Below, piece after piece: positions 15,122 to 24,120 of a DNA stretch of 64,000 bases (position 1 is its first letter; each line of letters opens with the position of its first letter). The stretch is from positions 54,545-118,544 of the forward strand of contig NZ_PVTG01000019.1 of NCBI RefSeq assembly GCF_003002915.1, written 5' to 3'. The position numbers and the translations under genes are program-made. Source of the DNA: Geodermatophilus tzadiensis. GTDB lineage: Bacteria > Actinomycetota > Actinomycetes > Mycobacteriales > Geodermatophilaceae. Below the pieces are notes generated by a model, which made no database searches, was not told the DNA's origin, and saw only the letters and a program-made list of their open reading frames with translations.

Positions 15122-17050
15122 CGCGTCGTCCACCGCCCCGGGGTTGACCGCCTTCTCCGGCGCCACGCCCTGGAACAGCCGCTTGAGCGGCACCTCCAGC
15201 CGCTTGCCGGTGCGGGTGTGCGGGACGCCGGGGACGACGAGCACCTCGTCGGGCACGTGCCGCGGGCTGGCCTGGCTGCGGATGGCGGCGCGGATCCGGT
15301 CGCGCAGCTCGTCGGTGAGCTCGGCTCCGGGCGCGAGCTGCACGAACAGCGGCATCCAGTAGCCGCCGTCGCGCTGCTCGACGCCGAGGACGACGCAGTC
15401 GAGCACCTCGGGCACCGACTCGACGGCGGCGTAGATGTCGGCGGTCCCCATGCGCACGCCGCCGCGGTTGAGCGTGGAGTCCGACCGGCCGGTGATCAGG
15501 CAGGTGCCCCGCTCGGTGACCTCCATCCAGTCGCCGTGCCGCCACACCCCCGGCCACGTCTCGAAGTAGGCCTCGCGGTAGCGGGTTCCCTCGGGGTCGT
15601 TCCAGAAGTACAGCGGCATCGAGGGCATCGGCTCGGTGATCACCAGCTCGCCGAGCTCCCCGGTGACCGGCCGGCCCTCCTCGTCCCAGGCGGCCGCCGC
15701 GACGCCGAGCATCGGCCGCTGCAGCTCCCCGGCGGTCACCGGCAGCAGCAGCGTGCTCCCGATGAACCCGGTGGCGACGTCGGTGCCGCCGGAGACCGAG
15801 GCGAGGAAGACGTCGGACCCCACCGCGTCGTAGACCCAGTGGAACGCCGAGGCCGGCAGCGGCGACCCGGTGGACCCGATCGTCCGCAGCGTCGAGAGGT
15901 CGTGGGTCTCCCCCGGCCGGATCCCGGCGCGCTCGCACGCGGTGAGGTAGCCGGCGCTGGTGCCGAGGTAGGTGATGCCGGTGCGCGCGGCGAGGGCGAA
16001 CTGCGCGTCGACCGACGGGTAGGCCGGGGCGCCGTCGTGGACCACCACGGTCGCGCCGCGCAGCAGCGCCGAGGTCGCGATGTTCCACATGATCCAGGCG
16101 GTGGAGGCGTACCAGTAGAACCGGTCGCCCGGGCCGACGTCGCCGTGCAGGCCCAGCTGCTTGTGCTGCTCGAGGACGACGCCGCCGTGGCCGTGCACGA
16201 TCCCCTTGGGCAGCCCGGTGGTGCCCGAGGAGTAGACGATCCACAGCGGGTGGTCGAAGGGCAGCGCCTCGAACCGCGGCTCCTGCGCGTCGGCGACCGC
16301 CTCCGCCCAGCGCAGCGCGCCGTCGGGCACCTCGTCCGGGTACAGCCGGGGGACGGCGACCGTCGTCCGCACGCTCGGCAGCGCCGCCCGCAGCTCCGCG
16401 ACGACGTCGCGCCGGTCGTACTCGCGGCCGTTGAACCGGTACCCGTCCACGGCGACGAGCACGGTCGGCTCGATCTGGGCGAACCGGTCGAGGACGGCGC
16501 GGGTGCCGAAGTCGGGGGCGCACGACGACCAGACCGCGCCGATGCTCGCCGCCCCCAGGAAGGCCACGACCGCCTCGGGCACGTTGGGCAGGTAGCCCGC
16601 GACCCGGTCCCCGCGCTGCACGCCGAGCCGGCGCAGCGTCGCGGCGAACGCGCCGACCTGCCCGCGCAGCTGCGCCCAGGACACCTCGACCGGCTCGGCG
16701 TCCTCGGCCACGGCGACCAGTGCGGGGTGCTCGTCGGTCGCGTGGCGCAGCGCCTGCTCGGCGAAGTTGACCGTCGTGCCGGGGAACCACTCGGCGCCGG
16801 GCATCTCGCGGCGGGTGAGCACCCGGTCGTCGGGGACGCGCGGGAGCACTCCCGACCACACCGCCACGTCGGCCCAGAACTGGTCGACGTGCTCGACCGA
16901 CCAGCGCCAGATCGCGTCGTAGTCGCCGGCGTCGAGGTCGAGGCCACGGCGGGCGGCCGCCTCGCGGGCGAAGCCGGCCAGCCGGGTGGCCTCCCTCGAC
17001 TCCGGGGTGGGCTGCCACAGCACCGGGACGGCGGACGGATCAGCGGTCAC
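15071..17050 (-). CDS. Acetoacetate-CoA ligase (acetoacetyl-CoA synthetase)
   Basis: This ANL-superfamily enzyme activates acetoacetate with ATP and CoA, feeding ketone bodies into acetyl-CoA or polymer metabolism. With the GTG start at 17050 it has 659 residues, the normal family length. The ATP-binding loop YSSGTTGLPKG lies at 273-283, the ACS N-terminal signature is WRWSVEHVDQFWADVAVW, and the acyl-adenylate lysine is in RTGKRLEVPLKRL (Lys616). An ATG at 17137 in the same frame would add 29 proline- and arginine-rich residues and is less likely. It stands alone, convergent with nudK. Confidence 0.92.
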   Translation of the reverse strand: MTADPSAVPVLWQPTPESREATRLAGFAREAAARRGLDLDAGDYDAIWRWSVEHVDQFWADVAVWSGVLPRVPDDRVLTRREMPGAEWFPGTTVNFAEQALRHATDEHPALVAVAEDAEPVEVSWAQLRGQVGAFAATLRRLGVQRGDRVAGYLPNVPEAVVAFLGAASIGAVWSSCAPDFGTRAVLDRFAQIEPTVLVAVDGYRFNGREYDRRDVVAELRAALPSVRTTVAVPRLYPDEVPDGALRWAEAVADAQEPRFEALPFDHPLWIVYSSGTTGLPKGIVHGHGGVVLEQHKQLGLHGDVGPGDRFYWYASTAWIMWNIATSALLRGATVVVHDGAPAYPSVDAQFALAARTGITYLGTSAGYLTACERAGIRPGETHDLSTLRTIGSTGSPLPASAFHWVYDAVGSDVFLASVSGGTDVATGFIGSTLLLPVTAGELQRPMLGVAAAAWDEEGRPVTGELGELVITEPMPSMPLYFWNDPEGTRYREAYFETWPGVWRHGDWMEVTERGTCLITGRSDSTLNRGGVRMGTADIYAAVESVPEVLDCVVLGVEQRDGGYWMPLFVQLAPGAELTDELRDRIRAAIRSQASPRHVPDEVLVVPGVPHTRTGKRLEVPLKRLFQGVAPEKAVNPGAVDDASLVEHYAALARERGAR

Positions 17051-17212
17051 GGCCGCACCCTGCCACCGCTCCGGCAGGTCCGGCAGCGCGGGGCGCCACG
17101 ACGCACCGTGACGAGCGGCGACCGACTCCCCTCCCATCGGGTGACTCGACCGGACGGTGACGTACCGCTGTCATGGGTAGGCACTGCGTCACCGATCGAC
17201 GGGGGAGGTGCG

Positions 17213-18094
17213 ATGGCCGAGCAGCGACTGCCGGGGCGTCGCGCCCGCCTGCGCCGGTGGGGCGGCCGGGTGCTCGTGGTCGCCGGCATCGGCGCCGGGG
17301 CCTGGCTGGCCGGCTCGGCCACCGCCCCGGCCGGCGCCGACGACGGCGGCCTGCTCGGCACGGTCGGCGGGGTCGTCGAGGTGGCCACCGCCCCGGTCGC
17401 GGAGCTCACCGCTCCGGTCGCCGAGCCGGTCCTGGCGCCGGTGGCCGAGGTGCTTCCGCCCGTCGGCGAGGCGCTCGGGCCCGTGACCGAGGCCCTGACC
17501 CCGGTCACGTCGGCGCTGGCCCCGGTGACCGGCGCGCTGGCCCCGGTCACCGCCGTGCCCGCGCCGGTCCCCGGCGCCCTGCCGCCGGTCCCCGTGGTGC
17601 GGCCGACGCCGTCCGCCGTCCCGGTCCCCGCCGCCGCGGTGCAGCCCGGACCCGCCGCCCCGGCCGCCGGAAGCGGTGTCCTGCCCGCGGTGGCGGACGC
17701 CCCGGCCGCTGCCGAGCCCCCGGCCACGGCCGCCCCCGTCGTCGCCGCGGCGGACGGCGAGCCGGCCGCCCGCACCGCGGTGACCGCCGAGGGCGCGGAC
17801 CCGGTCGCCGGCGTGCCACCCGAGGTGCCCTCCGCTGTGCCCTCCGCGACGCCCTCCGCGGTGCCCTCCGCCCCGCCGGCGCCCGCCCCGGCCCTGCCGC
17901 ACGTCCCCGGCGCACCCGCCGTCCCTGCGCCGGCCCACACCGCCGCCGGGGCGCCCGGCGGTGCCGACCAGCCCGCTCCCGACCTCGCGGCCGCCGTGCG
18001 CGCCGCGCGGTCCGCGTCCGCCGCCGCCACGGCCGCCGACGCCGCGGAGGCCACGGCCGACGCCGTCCTCGACCCCGCCACCTCACCCGACTGA
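17213..18094 (+). CDS. Secreted or anchored Ala/Pro/Val-rich repeat protein
   Basis: The 293-residue product has a basic start (RRARLRRWGG) and one hydrophobic segment at about 18-38 ending AGSATAPAGA, which reads as a signal peptide or anchor. The remainder is low-complexity: repeated V-A-E and A-P-V-T units (about 55-130) and P-S-A-V-P-S-A-T-P repeats near 205-225, then an Ala-rich tail. It has no cysteines and no known domain. It is followed 94 bp later by a chaplin-like surface protein, so a cell-envelope role is likely. The ATG follows a GGGGGAGG ribosome site. Confidence 0.7.
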   Translation: MAEQRLPGRRARLRRWGGRVLVVAGIGAGAWLAGSATAPAGADDGGLLGTVGGVVEVATAPVAELTAPVAEPVLAPVAEVLPPVGEALGPVTEALTPVTSALAPVTGALAPVTAVPAPVPGALPPVPVVRPTPSAVPVPAAAVQPGPAAPAAGSGVLPAVADAPAAAEPPATAAPVVAAADGEPAARTAVTAEGADPVAGVPPEVPSAVPSATPSAVPSAPPAPAPALPHVPGAPAVPAPAHTAAGAPGGADQPAPDLAAAVRAARSASAAATAADAAEATADAVLDPATSPD

Positions 18095-18188
18095 GGACCG
18101 CGCCGCCGGCACCACGCCGGCCGAGCGCACCGCCCCCGCCGTCCCGTCCGGGACCGGGGTCCCTCGCACCCTCAGTCAGGAGCTCTCG

Positions 18189-19148
18189 ATGACCACCTGG
18201 GTCACCCGCACCCTGCGCGTGGCACTGCTGACCGGCGGCCTGCTGGCCGTCGGCACCGGTGTCGCCGCAGCATCCGACGACCTCGACGTGACCGTCCCGG
18301 TCACCGTCACCGACAACGCGCTGGGCGTCCTCGGCGACGCCCCGGCCGGCGGCGGCCTCGAGCTGCCGGCGGTCTCGCAGGACCCCTCCGTCGACCTCGG
18401 CCCGGTGGCCGTGGCGGTGCCCGTCACCGTCGGCGGCAACGACGCCGCGATCGGCGGGGTGCCCGTCTCGCAGGACCCCGCGCCGCCCGCTCCTCCCGCC
18501 CCGGCCGACGTCGCGGTGCCGGTCACCGTGGCGGGCAACGCGGTCGGCGTCCTCGGCGACGCCACGGCGTCGGGCAGCGCTCCCGCTGCCCCGCCCGCGG
18601 CGGTCAGCGTCCCGGTGACCGTCTGCGGCACCGCCGTCGGCGTGCTCGGCGACGCCGCCGGCGACTGCACCCCGGTCGCCGGCCGGACCGGCGACACCGG
18701 CGGCGACCCGGCCGGCGTCGACCTGCCGATCACCGTCTGCGGCACCGGCGTCGCCGTGCTTGGGGACGCGGCCGGTGGCTGTGCCACGCCGGGCCAGGGC
18801 CAGCCGGGCGGCTCGGCGCGGCCGGTCGGCGCGGCGCAGCCGGTCGGCGCGGCACAGCCGGCCGGCTCTGCGCAGCCGGACGGCTCCACGCACGCGGGGC
18901 AGCCGGGCGACGGGGTGCACCCGCAGCCGGCCGGTCACCCGGTCGCGCCGCGGCAGCTCGCCGGCACGCCGTCCGGGCACCCGGTGGCGGCCCGGTCGAC
19001 CGGTGGGGTCGCCACCCCGGCCGGCGCCACCGGCGACGCGCTGGCCTACACGGGCGTCGAGCCGGCGGCCGTCCTCGGCGCGGGGCTGCTGGCCCTGCTC
19101 ACCGGGGCGGCGCTCGCACGGGCCCGCCGCCGGGCGGCGACGGGCTGA
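18189..19148 (+). CDS. Chaplin-like repeat surface protein with LAxTG sorting signal
   Basis: The 319-residue protein has a signal peptide at 1-28 (cleavage after GVAAA). Five repeats follow, of the form V-x-V-P-V-T-V-x-G-x-x-V-G-V-L-G-D-A, at about 34-50, 75-91, 108-124, 139-160 and 177-198. Repeats four and five each carry a cysteine pair with the same spacing (146/160, 184/198), like the two cysteines of chaplin domains. After a Pro/Gly/Gln-rich spacer comes LAYTG (285-289), a hydrophobic helix and RARRR, a textbook sorting signal. LAxTG is the class E sortase motif used by long chaplins in Streptomyces. No sortase lies in this window. An AGGAG site precedes ATG 18189. Confidence 0.78.
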   Translation: MTTWVTRTLRVALLTGGLLAVGTGVAAASDDLDVTVPVTVTDNALGVLGDAPAGGGLELPAVSQDPSVDLGPVAVAVPVTVGGNDAAIGGVPVSQDPAPPAPPAPADVAVPVTVAGNAVGVLGDATASGSAPAAPPAAVSVPVTVCGTAVGVLGDAAGDCTPVAGRTGDTGGDPAGVDLPITVCGTGVAVLGDAAGGCATPGQGQPGGSARPVGAAQPVGAAQPAGSAQPDGSTHAGQPGDGVHPQPAGHPVAPRQLAGTPSGHPVAARSTGGVATPAGATGDALAYTGVEPAAVLGAGLLALLTGAALARARRRAATG

Positions 19149-19154
19149 CCGCTC

Positions 19155-19191
19155 CCCGGGCCCGGTCGCCGCACGGGCGGCCGGGCCCGGG
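19155..19191. terminator. Hairpin after the chaplin-like gene
   Basis: An 11-bp perfect arm pair (19155-19165 with 19181-19191), with partial inner pairing, begins 6 bp after the stop codon. Confidence 0.7.
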
Positions 19192-19217
19192 ACCGCCTCC
19201 TCTGCCACCATCGACCC

Positions 19218-19613
19218 GTGACCGAGCCGGAGCGCAACGTGCTGGGCGGGGAGCTGCAGCCGTGCGGCACCGAGCCGCTGACCGGGTTCTACCGCGACGG
19301 TTCCTGCAGCACGGGCCCGGACGACCTGGGCAGCCACACCGTGTGCACCGTCGTCTCGCAGGAGTTCCTCGAGGTGCAGCGGGAGCTGGGCAACGACCTC
19401 AGCACCCCGCGGCCGGAGTACGGCTTCCCCGGCCTGCGGCCCGGTGACCGCTGGTGCGTGGTGGCCGCGCGGTGGCTGCAGGCCTACCGGGCGGGGGCGG
19501 CGGCCGGCGTCGTCCTCGCCGCCACCAACGCGCGGGCGCTCGACGTCGTCCCGTTGGCCGCGCTGCGCCAGCACGCCGTCGACGTGCCCGACGACGTCAG
19601 CAGCCTGGAGTGA
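19218..19613 (+). CDS. DUF2237 family protein
   Basis: The 131-residue cytoplasmic protein matches the DUF2237 pattern closely: NVLGGELQPCGTEPLTGFYRDG, then GSHTVCTVVSQEFL, then GNDLSTPRPEYGFPGL and GDRWCVVAARWLQA. The conserved cysteines lie in each of these blocks. Function of the family is unknown; these proteins often sit next to redox enzymes. Here a glutathione-peroxidase-like gene follows 13 bp after its stop, so the two are likely one transcript. The start is GTG 19218. Confidence 0.88.
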   Translation: MTEPERNVLGGELQPCGTEPLTGFYRDGSCSTGPDDLGSHTVCTVVSQEFLEVQRELGNDLSTPRPEYGFPGLRPGDRWCVVAARWLQAYRAGAAAGVVLAATNARALDVVPLAALRQHAVDVPDDVSSLE

Positions 19614-19626
19614 GAGAGAGGACCCC

Positions 19627-20121
19627 GTGACCGGCCTGCTCGACCAGCCCCTCGCGACCCTGCAGGGCGAGGCGACCACCTTCCGCGCGCTCACCGGCGG
19701 CGGGCCCGCGCTGGTGGTCAACGTGGCCAGCCGGTGCGGCCTGACACCGCAGTACACCCAGCTCGAGCAGTTGCAGCAGGAGTACGGGCCGCGCGGGTTC
19801 ACCGTGGTCGGCGTGCCGTGCAACCAGTTCGCCGGGCAGGAGCCGGGCACCGCCGAGGAAATCGCCGGGTTCTGCTCGGCCACCTACGGCGTCAGCTTCC
19901 CGATGACCGAGAAGCTCGAGGTCAACGGCGAGGGCGCGCACCCGGTGTTCCGGCGGCTGACCGCGGCACCCGACGCCTCCGGCGAGGCCGGCGACGTCCG
20001 GTGGAACTTCGAGAAGTTCCTCGTCGACGGCGACGGCGCGGTCGTGGCGCGGTTCCGCCCGACCACCGACCCCGGTGCCCCCGAGGTCCGGACGGCGATC
20101 GAGGCCCTCCTCCCCCGCTGA
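19627..20121 (+). CDS. Glutathione peroxidase family (thiol peroxidase)
   Basis: The 164-residue peroxide-reducing enzyme has the peroxidatic Cys37 in VNVASRCGLTPQY, the CNQF motif at 65-68, and the tetrad Trp/Asn in WNFEKFLV at 126-133. The Cys65 in CNQF is not the usual resolving-cysteine position. Cys83 lies in the helix (GFCSATYG) where thioredoxin-dependent members keep a resolving cysteine. In an organism without glutathione the reductant is probably thioredoxin or mycothiol. The GTG at 19627 follows a GAGAGAGGACC ribosome site, just behind the DUF2237 gene. Confidence 0.93.
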   Translation: MTGLLDQPLATLQGEATTFRALTGGGPALVVNVASRCGLTPQYTQLEQLQQEYGPRGFTVVGVPCNQFAGQEPGTAEEIAGFCSATYGVSFPMTEKLEVNGEGAHPVFRRLTAAPDASGEAGDVRWNFEKFLVDGDGAVVARFRPTTDPGAPEVRTAIEALLPR

Positions 20122-20227
20122 CCCCTGTTGCCCGGGTCGGTTCCGTCCTCCGCCGGCCGGATCGGACCCGGGCGGCGCGGAACCGGCCCGCGGAGCAGTC
20201 CGCGGCGGGCGGCGGGAGCATGGGGAC

Positions 20228-20941
20228 ATGGCCGACCTGCACTTCTACTTCGACCCCGTCTGCCCGTTCGCGTGGATGACCAGCAGGTGGGTGCGCACGG
20301 TCGCCGCGCAGCGCGAGTACGACGTCGACTGGCGGTTCGTCTCGCTGCGGCTGCTCAACGCGCACGTCGACTACGACAGCCACTTCCCGCCGGAGTACGA
20401 GGCCGGGCACACCGCCGGGCTGCACCTGCTGCGGGTCGCCGCCCGCGCCCGGGAGGAGCACGGGCGCCCGGCGGTCGGCCGGCTCTACGAGGCGACGGGC
20501 CGGCACGTCTTCGAGGACCCGGCCGGACAGCCGCCGCCCGAGCGGGCCACCAGCCGGGAGTTCCTGGGCGAGGTGCTCACCGAGGCCGGCCTGCCCACCG
20601 ACCTGGCCGCCGCCGTGGACGACGACGCGTGGGACGCCGGCATCCAGGCCGAGACCGACGAGGCGCTCGGCCTGACCGGCCGCGACGTGGGGACGCCGAT
20701 CCTGCACTTCGAGCCGCCGGAGGGCGTGGCCTTCTTCGGCCCGGTCATCAGCCGGACGCCGACCGAGGAGCAGGCCGTGCAGCTGTGGGACCACGTCGTC
20801 GGGCTGGCCCGCTTCCCGGGTTTCGCCGAGCTCAAGCGCAGCCTGCGCGAGCTGCCGCAGCTGCCCGCGTTCGGTGTCACCGGTGACGAGGTCGGGGTCC
20901 AGGAGGACTGGCACCAGGGCAGCCGCAGGCTGAAGCACTGA
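20228..20941 (+). CDS. DsbA-like protein, mycothiol-dependent nitroreductase (Rv2466c) family
   Basis: The 237-residue thioredoxin-fold protein has an inserted helical domain. The N-terminus MADLHFYFDPVCPFAWMTSRW matches Rv2466c-type oxidoreductases, but the active site reads C12-P-F-A, so the resolving cysteine of CPWC is absent. The cis-Pro loop is RDVGTPILHFEPPEG. A monothiol mechanism with mycothiol, or a non-redox role, is inferred. The last ten codons and the stop form the first, diverged unit of a 30-bp tandem repeat. The ATG start is at 20228; the 106-bp leader contains a weak inverted repeat (20138-20145 with 20178-20185). Confidence 0.82.
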   Translation: MADLHFYFDPVCPFAWMTSRWVRTVAAQREYDVDWRFVSLRLLNAHVDYDSHFPPEYEAGHTAGLHLLRVAARAREEHGRPAVGRLYEATGRHVFEDPAGQPPPERATSREFLGEVLTEAGLPTDLAAAVDDDAWDAGIQAETDEALGLTGRDVGTPILHFEPPEGVAFFGPVISRTPTEEQAVQLWDHVVGLARFPGFAELKRSLRELPQLPAFGVTGDEVGVQEDWHQGSRRLKH

Positions 20942-21000
20942 CCGGACGGCAGCCGCCGGCTGGAGCACTGACCGGACGGCAGCCGCCGGCTCGAGCACTG
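20911..21000. repeat. 30-bp tandem repeat, three copies, each with a stop codon
   Basis: Units 20941-20970 and 20971-21000 differ at one position. Unit 20911-20940 is a diverged copy forming the end of the DsbA-like gene. Each unit ends in CACTG followed by A, so the His-stop of the gene is repeated every 30 bp in the same frame. A fourth unit begins (ACCGG at 21001). Confidence 0.9.
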
Positions 21001-21028
21001 ACCGGAGACCGGCGGCCGGACCGCCCGG

Positions 21029-21047
21029 TAAGGTGAGCCTCACCGAA
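21029..21047. promoter_or_regulatory. Iron box (DtxR/IdeR site) of the siderophore transporter operon
   Basis: TAAGGTGAGCCTCACCGAA is a palindromic 19-mer matching the DtxR/IdeR consensus TTAGGTTAGGCTAACCTAA at most conserved positions. It lies 22 bp before the chosen GTG start at 21069. Binding by iron-loaded repressor would shut off the permease-permease-ATPase operon. Confidence 0.8.
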
Positions 21048-21068
21048 GCCGACCGTCCGGAGCCGCCG

Positions 21069-22160
21069 GTGTCCGTCCCCAGCGCGACCCGTGCGTCCGC
21101 GGCGACCCCGCCGGTCACCGCCCGGGACGACCTGGCCGCCGCACCCGGGCGGGCCGCGCGCACCCGCCGCCGGCTGCTCGGCCTGCTCGCCCTCGTCGTC
21201 CTGCTGGTCGCCGCCTGCGCGGCGAGCATCGCCGTGGGCAGCCGCCCGCTCGGCCTGGGCACGGTGTGGACGGCGCTGACCGACCGCTCGCTGCGCACCG
21301 AGGAGGCGGTGATCGTGTGGGACCTGCGGGTCCCGCGCACGGTGCTCGGCCTGATGGTCGGCGCGGCCCTCGGCGTCTCCGGCGCGCTCATCCAGGGCCA
21401 CACCCGCAACCCGCTCGGCGACCCGGGGCTGCTCGGCATCACCGCCGGCGCGTCGTTCGCCGTCGTCCTGGCGATCGTGCTGCTCGGCGTCGGCACCCCC
21501 GCCGGGTACGTGTGGTTCGCCTTCGCCGGGGCGCTGGCCGGCACGGTCGCGGTCTACGTCCTCGGCTCGGCCGGCCGGGGCGGCCCCACCCCGGTCACCC
21601 TCGCGCTCGCCGGCTCCGCGCTGAGCGCGCTGCTGTTCGCGCTGGTGCGCGCGGTGCTGGTCAGCGACTCCGACTCCCTCGACGCCTTCCGCTTCTGGGT
21701 CGTCGGCGCGCTCGCCGGCCGCGGCGCCGACGTCGCCTGGCAGGTGGCGCCGTTCATCGCCGCCGGGCTGGTCCTCGCCCTGCTCAACGCGCCGGCGCTG
21801 GACCTGCTCGGCATGGGCGAGGACGTCGCCCGGGGCCTCGGCCAGCGCGTCTGGCTGGCCCGGCTCGTCGGCCTGGGCGCCACCACGCTGCTGGCCGGGG
21901 CGGCCACCGCCGCCTGCGGGCCGATCGCCTTCGTCGGCCTAGTCGTGCCGCACGCCGTCCGGGCGTTCACCGGGCCGGCGCACCGCTGGCTGGTGCCCTG
22001 CGCCGGCCTGCTCGGGGCCGTCGTGCTGCTCGCCGCCGACGTCCTCGGCCGGGTGGTCGCCCGGCCCGGCGAGCTGCAGGTCGGCATCGTGCTCGCGCTC
22101 GTCGGCGGGCCGGTCTTCGTGGCGCTGGTGCGCCGCCGGCGGACGGCGGCCGGCCTGTGA
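21069..22160 (+). CDS. Iron-siderophore ABC transporter permease (FecCD family), first of two
   Basis: The 363-residue inner-membrane permease has nine to ten hydrophobic helices. FecCD signatures are visible: [39 protein letters not shown] and, near the end, [15 protein letters not shown], the loop that docks the ATPase. A GTG at 21033 is in frame, but it sits inside the iron box, so the GTG at 21069 is preferred. Its stop overlaps the second permease start by 4 bp. The pair forms the heterodimeric pore for ferric-siderophore import. Confidence 0.93.
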   Translation: MSVPSATRASAATPPVTARDDLAAAPGRAARTRRRLLGLLALVVLLVAACAASIAVGSRPLGLGTVWTALTDRSLRTEEAVIVWDLRVPRTVLGLMVGAALGVSGALIQGHTRNPLGDPGLLGITAGASFAVVLAIVLLGVGTPAGYVWFAFAGALAGTVAVYVLGSAGRGGPTPVTLALAGSALSALLFALVRAVLVSDSDSLDAFRFWVVGALAGRGADVAWQVAPFIAAGLVLALLNAPALDLLGMGEDVARGLGQRVWLARLVGLGATTLLAGAATAACGPIAFVGLVVPHAVRAFTGPAHRWLVPCAGLLGAVVLLAADVLGRVVARPGELQVGIVLALVGGPVFVALVRRRRTAAGL

Positions 22161-23266
22161 CCGCGACCGCCGACACCGTCGCGCGGACGACGCCGCCCGA
22201 CCCCGGCGGGCGCCCGCGCGGGCGGGCGGTCACCGTGCGGGTGGGGCCGGCCTCGGCGCGGTTCCGGTGGCGCGCGGTCGTCGTCCCGCTGGTGGCGGCG
22301 GTCGCGGTCGCGCTGCTCGGCGCGGCGAGCCTGGGCCGCGGCGACTACCCCATCGCCCTCGGCGACGTGCTGCGCACCCTGGCCGGCGCGGGCACCGAGG
22401 GCCAGGCGTTCGTCGTCCTGGAGCTGCGCGCCCCGCGGACGGTCGTCGGCGCGCTGGTCGGGCTGGCGCTGGGCCTGGCCGGCGCGCTGTTCCAGACCTT
22501 CGCCCGCAACCCGCTGGCCTCGCCCGACGTCCTGGGCATCACCCAGGGCGCCTCGGTGGGCGCGGTCGCGGCGATCGTGCTGGGCGGCGGCACGTCCACC
22601 GGCGCCCTGCTCGGGGGGCTCGGCGTCCCCCTGGCCGCGCTGCTGGGCGCGCTGCTGGTCGGCGCGCTGCTGTTCGTGCTGGCCTGGCGCTCGGGCATCG
22701 ACGGCTACCGGCTCGTGCTCATCGGCATCGCGCTGTGGTCGGTGGCGCAGGCGCTCACCGACTGGCTGCTCACCCGCGCCGAGATCTACGACGCCGCGTC
22801 GGCCTACGTGTGGATCACCGGCTCGCTCAACGCCCGCACCTGGGACCAGGCGACGCCGCTGGCGCTGTCGCTGCTGGTGCTCGTCCCGCTCGCCCTCGCG
22901 GCCGGCCGGGTGCTCGGCGTGCTGCAGTTCGGCGACGACACCGCCCGCGGGCTGGGGGTCCGGCTGGCCCGCGCCCAGGGTGCCGTGGTCGTCGTCGCCG
23001 TCCTGCTGGTGGCGACGGCGGTGGCCGCGGCCGGGCCGATCGCCTTCGTCGCGCTCGTCGTCCCGCAGATCGCCGTCCGGCTGACCGGCGGCTCCCGGCC
23101 GCCGCTGCTGGCCTCGGGCCTGCTCGGCGCGGCGCTGGTCGTCGGCGCCGACCTGCTCACCCGCACCGTCCTGCCCCAGGCGCTGCCCGTCGGCATCCTC
23201 ACCGCCGCTCTGGGTGCGCCCTACCTGCTCTGGCTGCTCGTCCGCGGGAGGCGGACCACCGCATGA
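22157..23266 (+). CDS. Iron-siderophore ABC transporter permease (FecCD family), second of two
   Basis: The 369-residue permease is paralogous to the preceding one. [40 protein letters not shown] and [20 protein letters not shown] are the FecCD motifs. The roughly 35-residue N-terminal extension before the first helix is proline- and arginine-rich. GTG 22157 overlaps the upstream stop and its own stop overlaps the ATPase start (ATGA), so the three subunits are translationally coupled. Confidence 0.94.
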   Translation: MTATADTVARTTPPDPGGRPRGRAVTVRVGPASARFRWRAVVVPLVAAVAVALLGAASLGRGDYPIALGDVLRTLAGAGTEGQAFVVLELRAPRTVVGALVGLALGLAGALFQTFARNPLASPDVLGITQGASVGAVAAIVLGGGTSTGALLGGLGVPLAALLGALLVGALLFVLAWRSGIDGYRLVLIGIALWSVAQALTDWLLTRAEIYDAASAYVWITGSLNARTWDQATPLALSLLVLVPLALAAGRVLGVLQFGDDTARGLGVRLARAQGAVVVVAVLLVATAVAAAGPIAFVALVVPQIAVRLTGGSRPPLLASGLLGAALVVGADLLTRTVLPQALPVGILTAALGAPYLLWLLVRGRRTTA

Positions 23267-24120
23267 CCACTGCCGCCACCCGCGCCCGCACCCACCCCCA
23301 CCCGGCGTCCGCACCCCGCCCGGACGGACCGGTCCGCCTCGCCGCCGAGGGGGTGCGGCTGGCCTACGACGACCGCGTCGTCGTCGACGGGCTGGACCTG
23401 CGGCTGACCGACGGCTCGTTCACCGCGATCGTCGGCCCCAACGGCTGCGGCAAGTCCACGCTGCTGCGCGCCCTGGGCCGGCTGCTCCGCCCGCAGGCGG
23501 GGCAGGTCCTGCTCGACGGCCGCTCCATCGCGCGGACGCCGACCCGCGAGGTGGCCCGCGTCCTGGGCCTGCTGCCGCAGACGCCGGTGGCGCCGGCCGG
23601 CCTGACCGTGGCCGACCTGGTGGCCCGCGGCCGGCACCCGCACCAGAGCTGGCTGCGCCAGTGGTCGGCCGAGGACGAGGCGGTCGTGACCGAGGCGATG
23701 GCCTGGACCGACCTGGGCGACCTGGCCGACCGCCCCGTCGACGAGCTCTCCGGCGGGCAGCGGCAGCGGGCCTGGATCTCGATGGCGCTGGCGCAGGGGA
23801 CCGACCTGCTGCTGCTCGACGAGCCGACGACCTACCTGGACCTCTCCCACCAGATCGACGTCCTGGAGCTGGTGTCGCGGCTGCACGCCGAGCGCGGGCG
23901 CACCGTCGTCGTCGTGCTGCACGACCTCAACCTCGCCGCCCGGTACGCGCAGCGGCTGGTGGCGATGCGCGACGGCGTCCTGGTGGCCTCGGGGACGCCG
24001 CACGAGGTGCTCACCGAGCAGCTGCTGGCCGACGTGTTCGACCTCGAGGCCCGCGTCGTGCCCGACCCGGTGGCCGGCACCCCGATGGTCGTCCCCGTCC
24101 GCCGCCTGCGGCAGGCATAG
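23263..24120 (+). CDS. Iron-siderophore ABC transporter ATPase (FepC/FhuC-like)
   Basis: The 285-residue ATPase powers the two permeases. Walker [10 protein letters not shown] is at 58-66, the Q-loop is in [10 protein letters not shown], the ABC signature LSGGQ is at 162-166, and Walker B LLLLDEP at 182-188 is followed by TTYLD. The switch His lies in [14 protein letters not shown] His/Pro-rich N-terminal tail of about 20 residues precedes the domain. No binding protein is in this operon; the nearest is at 25225. A strong terminator begins at its last base. Confidence 0.95.
   Translation: MTTAATRARTHPHPASAPRPDGPVRLAAEGVRLAYDDRVVVDGLDLRLTDGSFTAIVGPNGCGKSTLLRALGRLLRPQAGQVLLDGRSIARTPTREVARVLGLLPQTPVAPAGLTVADLVARGRHPHQSWLRQWSAEDEAVVTEAMAWTDLGDLADRPVDELSGGQRQRAWISMALAQGTDLLLLDEPTTYLDLSHQIDVLELVSRLHAERGRTVVVVLHDLNLAARYAQRLVAMRDGVLVASGTPHEVLTEQLLADVFDLEARVVPDPVAGTPMVVPVRRLRQA

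Noticed and set aside
15218..17212. Very long plus-strand frame running through the acetoacetyl-CoA synthetase gene into the repeat protein
   Set aside because: The first two-thirds is antisense to a clear enzyme; only the part from ATG 17213 has its own ribosome site and signal peptide.
17547..19883. Minus-strand open frame across both surface-protein genes
   Set aside because: Caused by low-complexity GC-rich repeats; no start signal or domain, while the plus strand shows signal peptides and a sorting motif.
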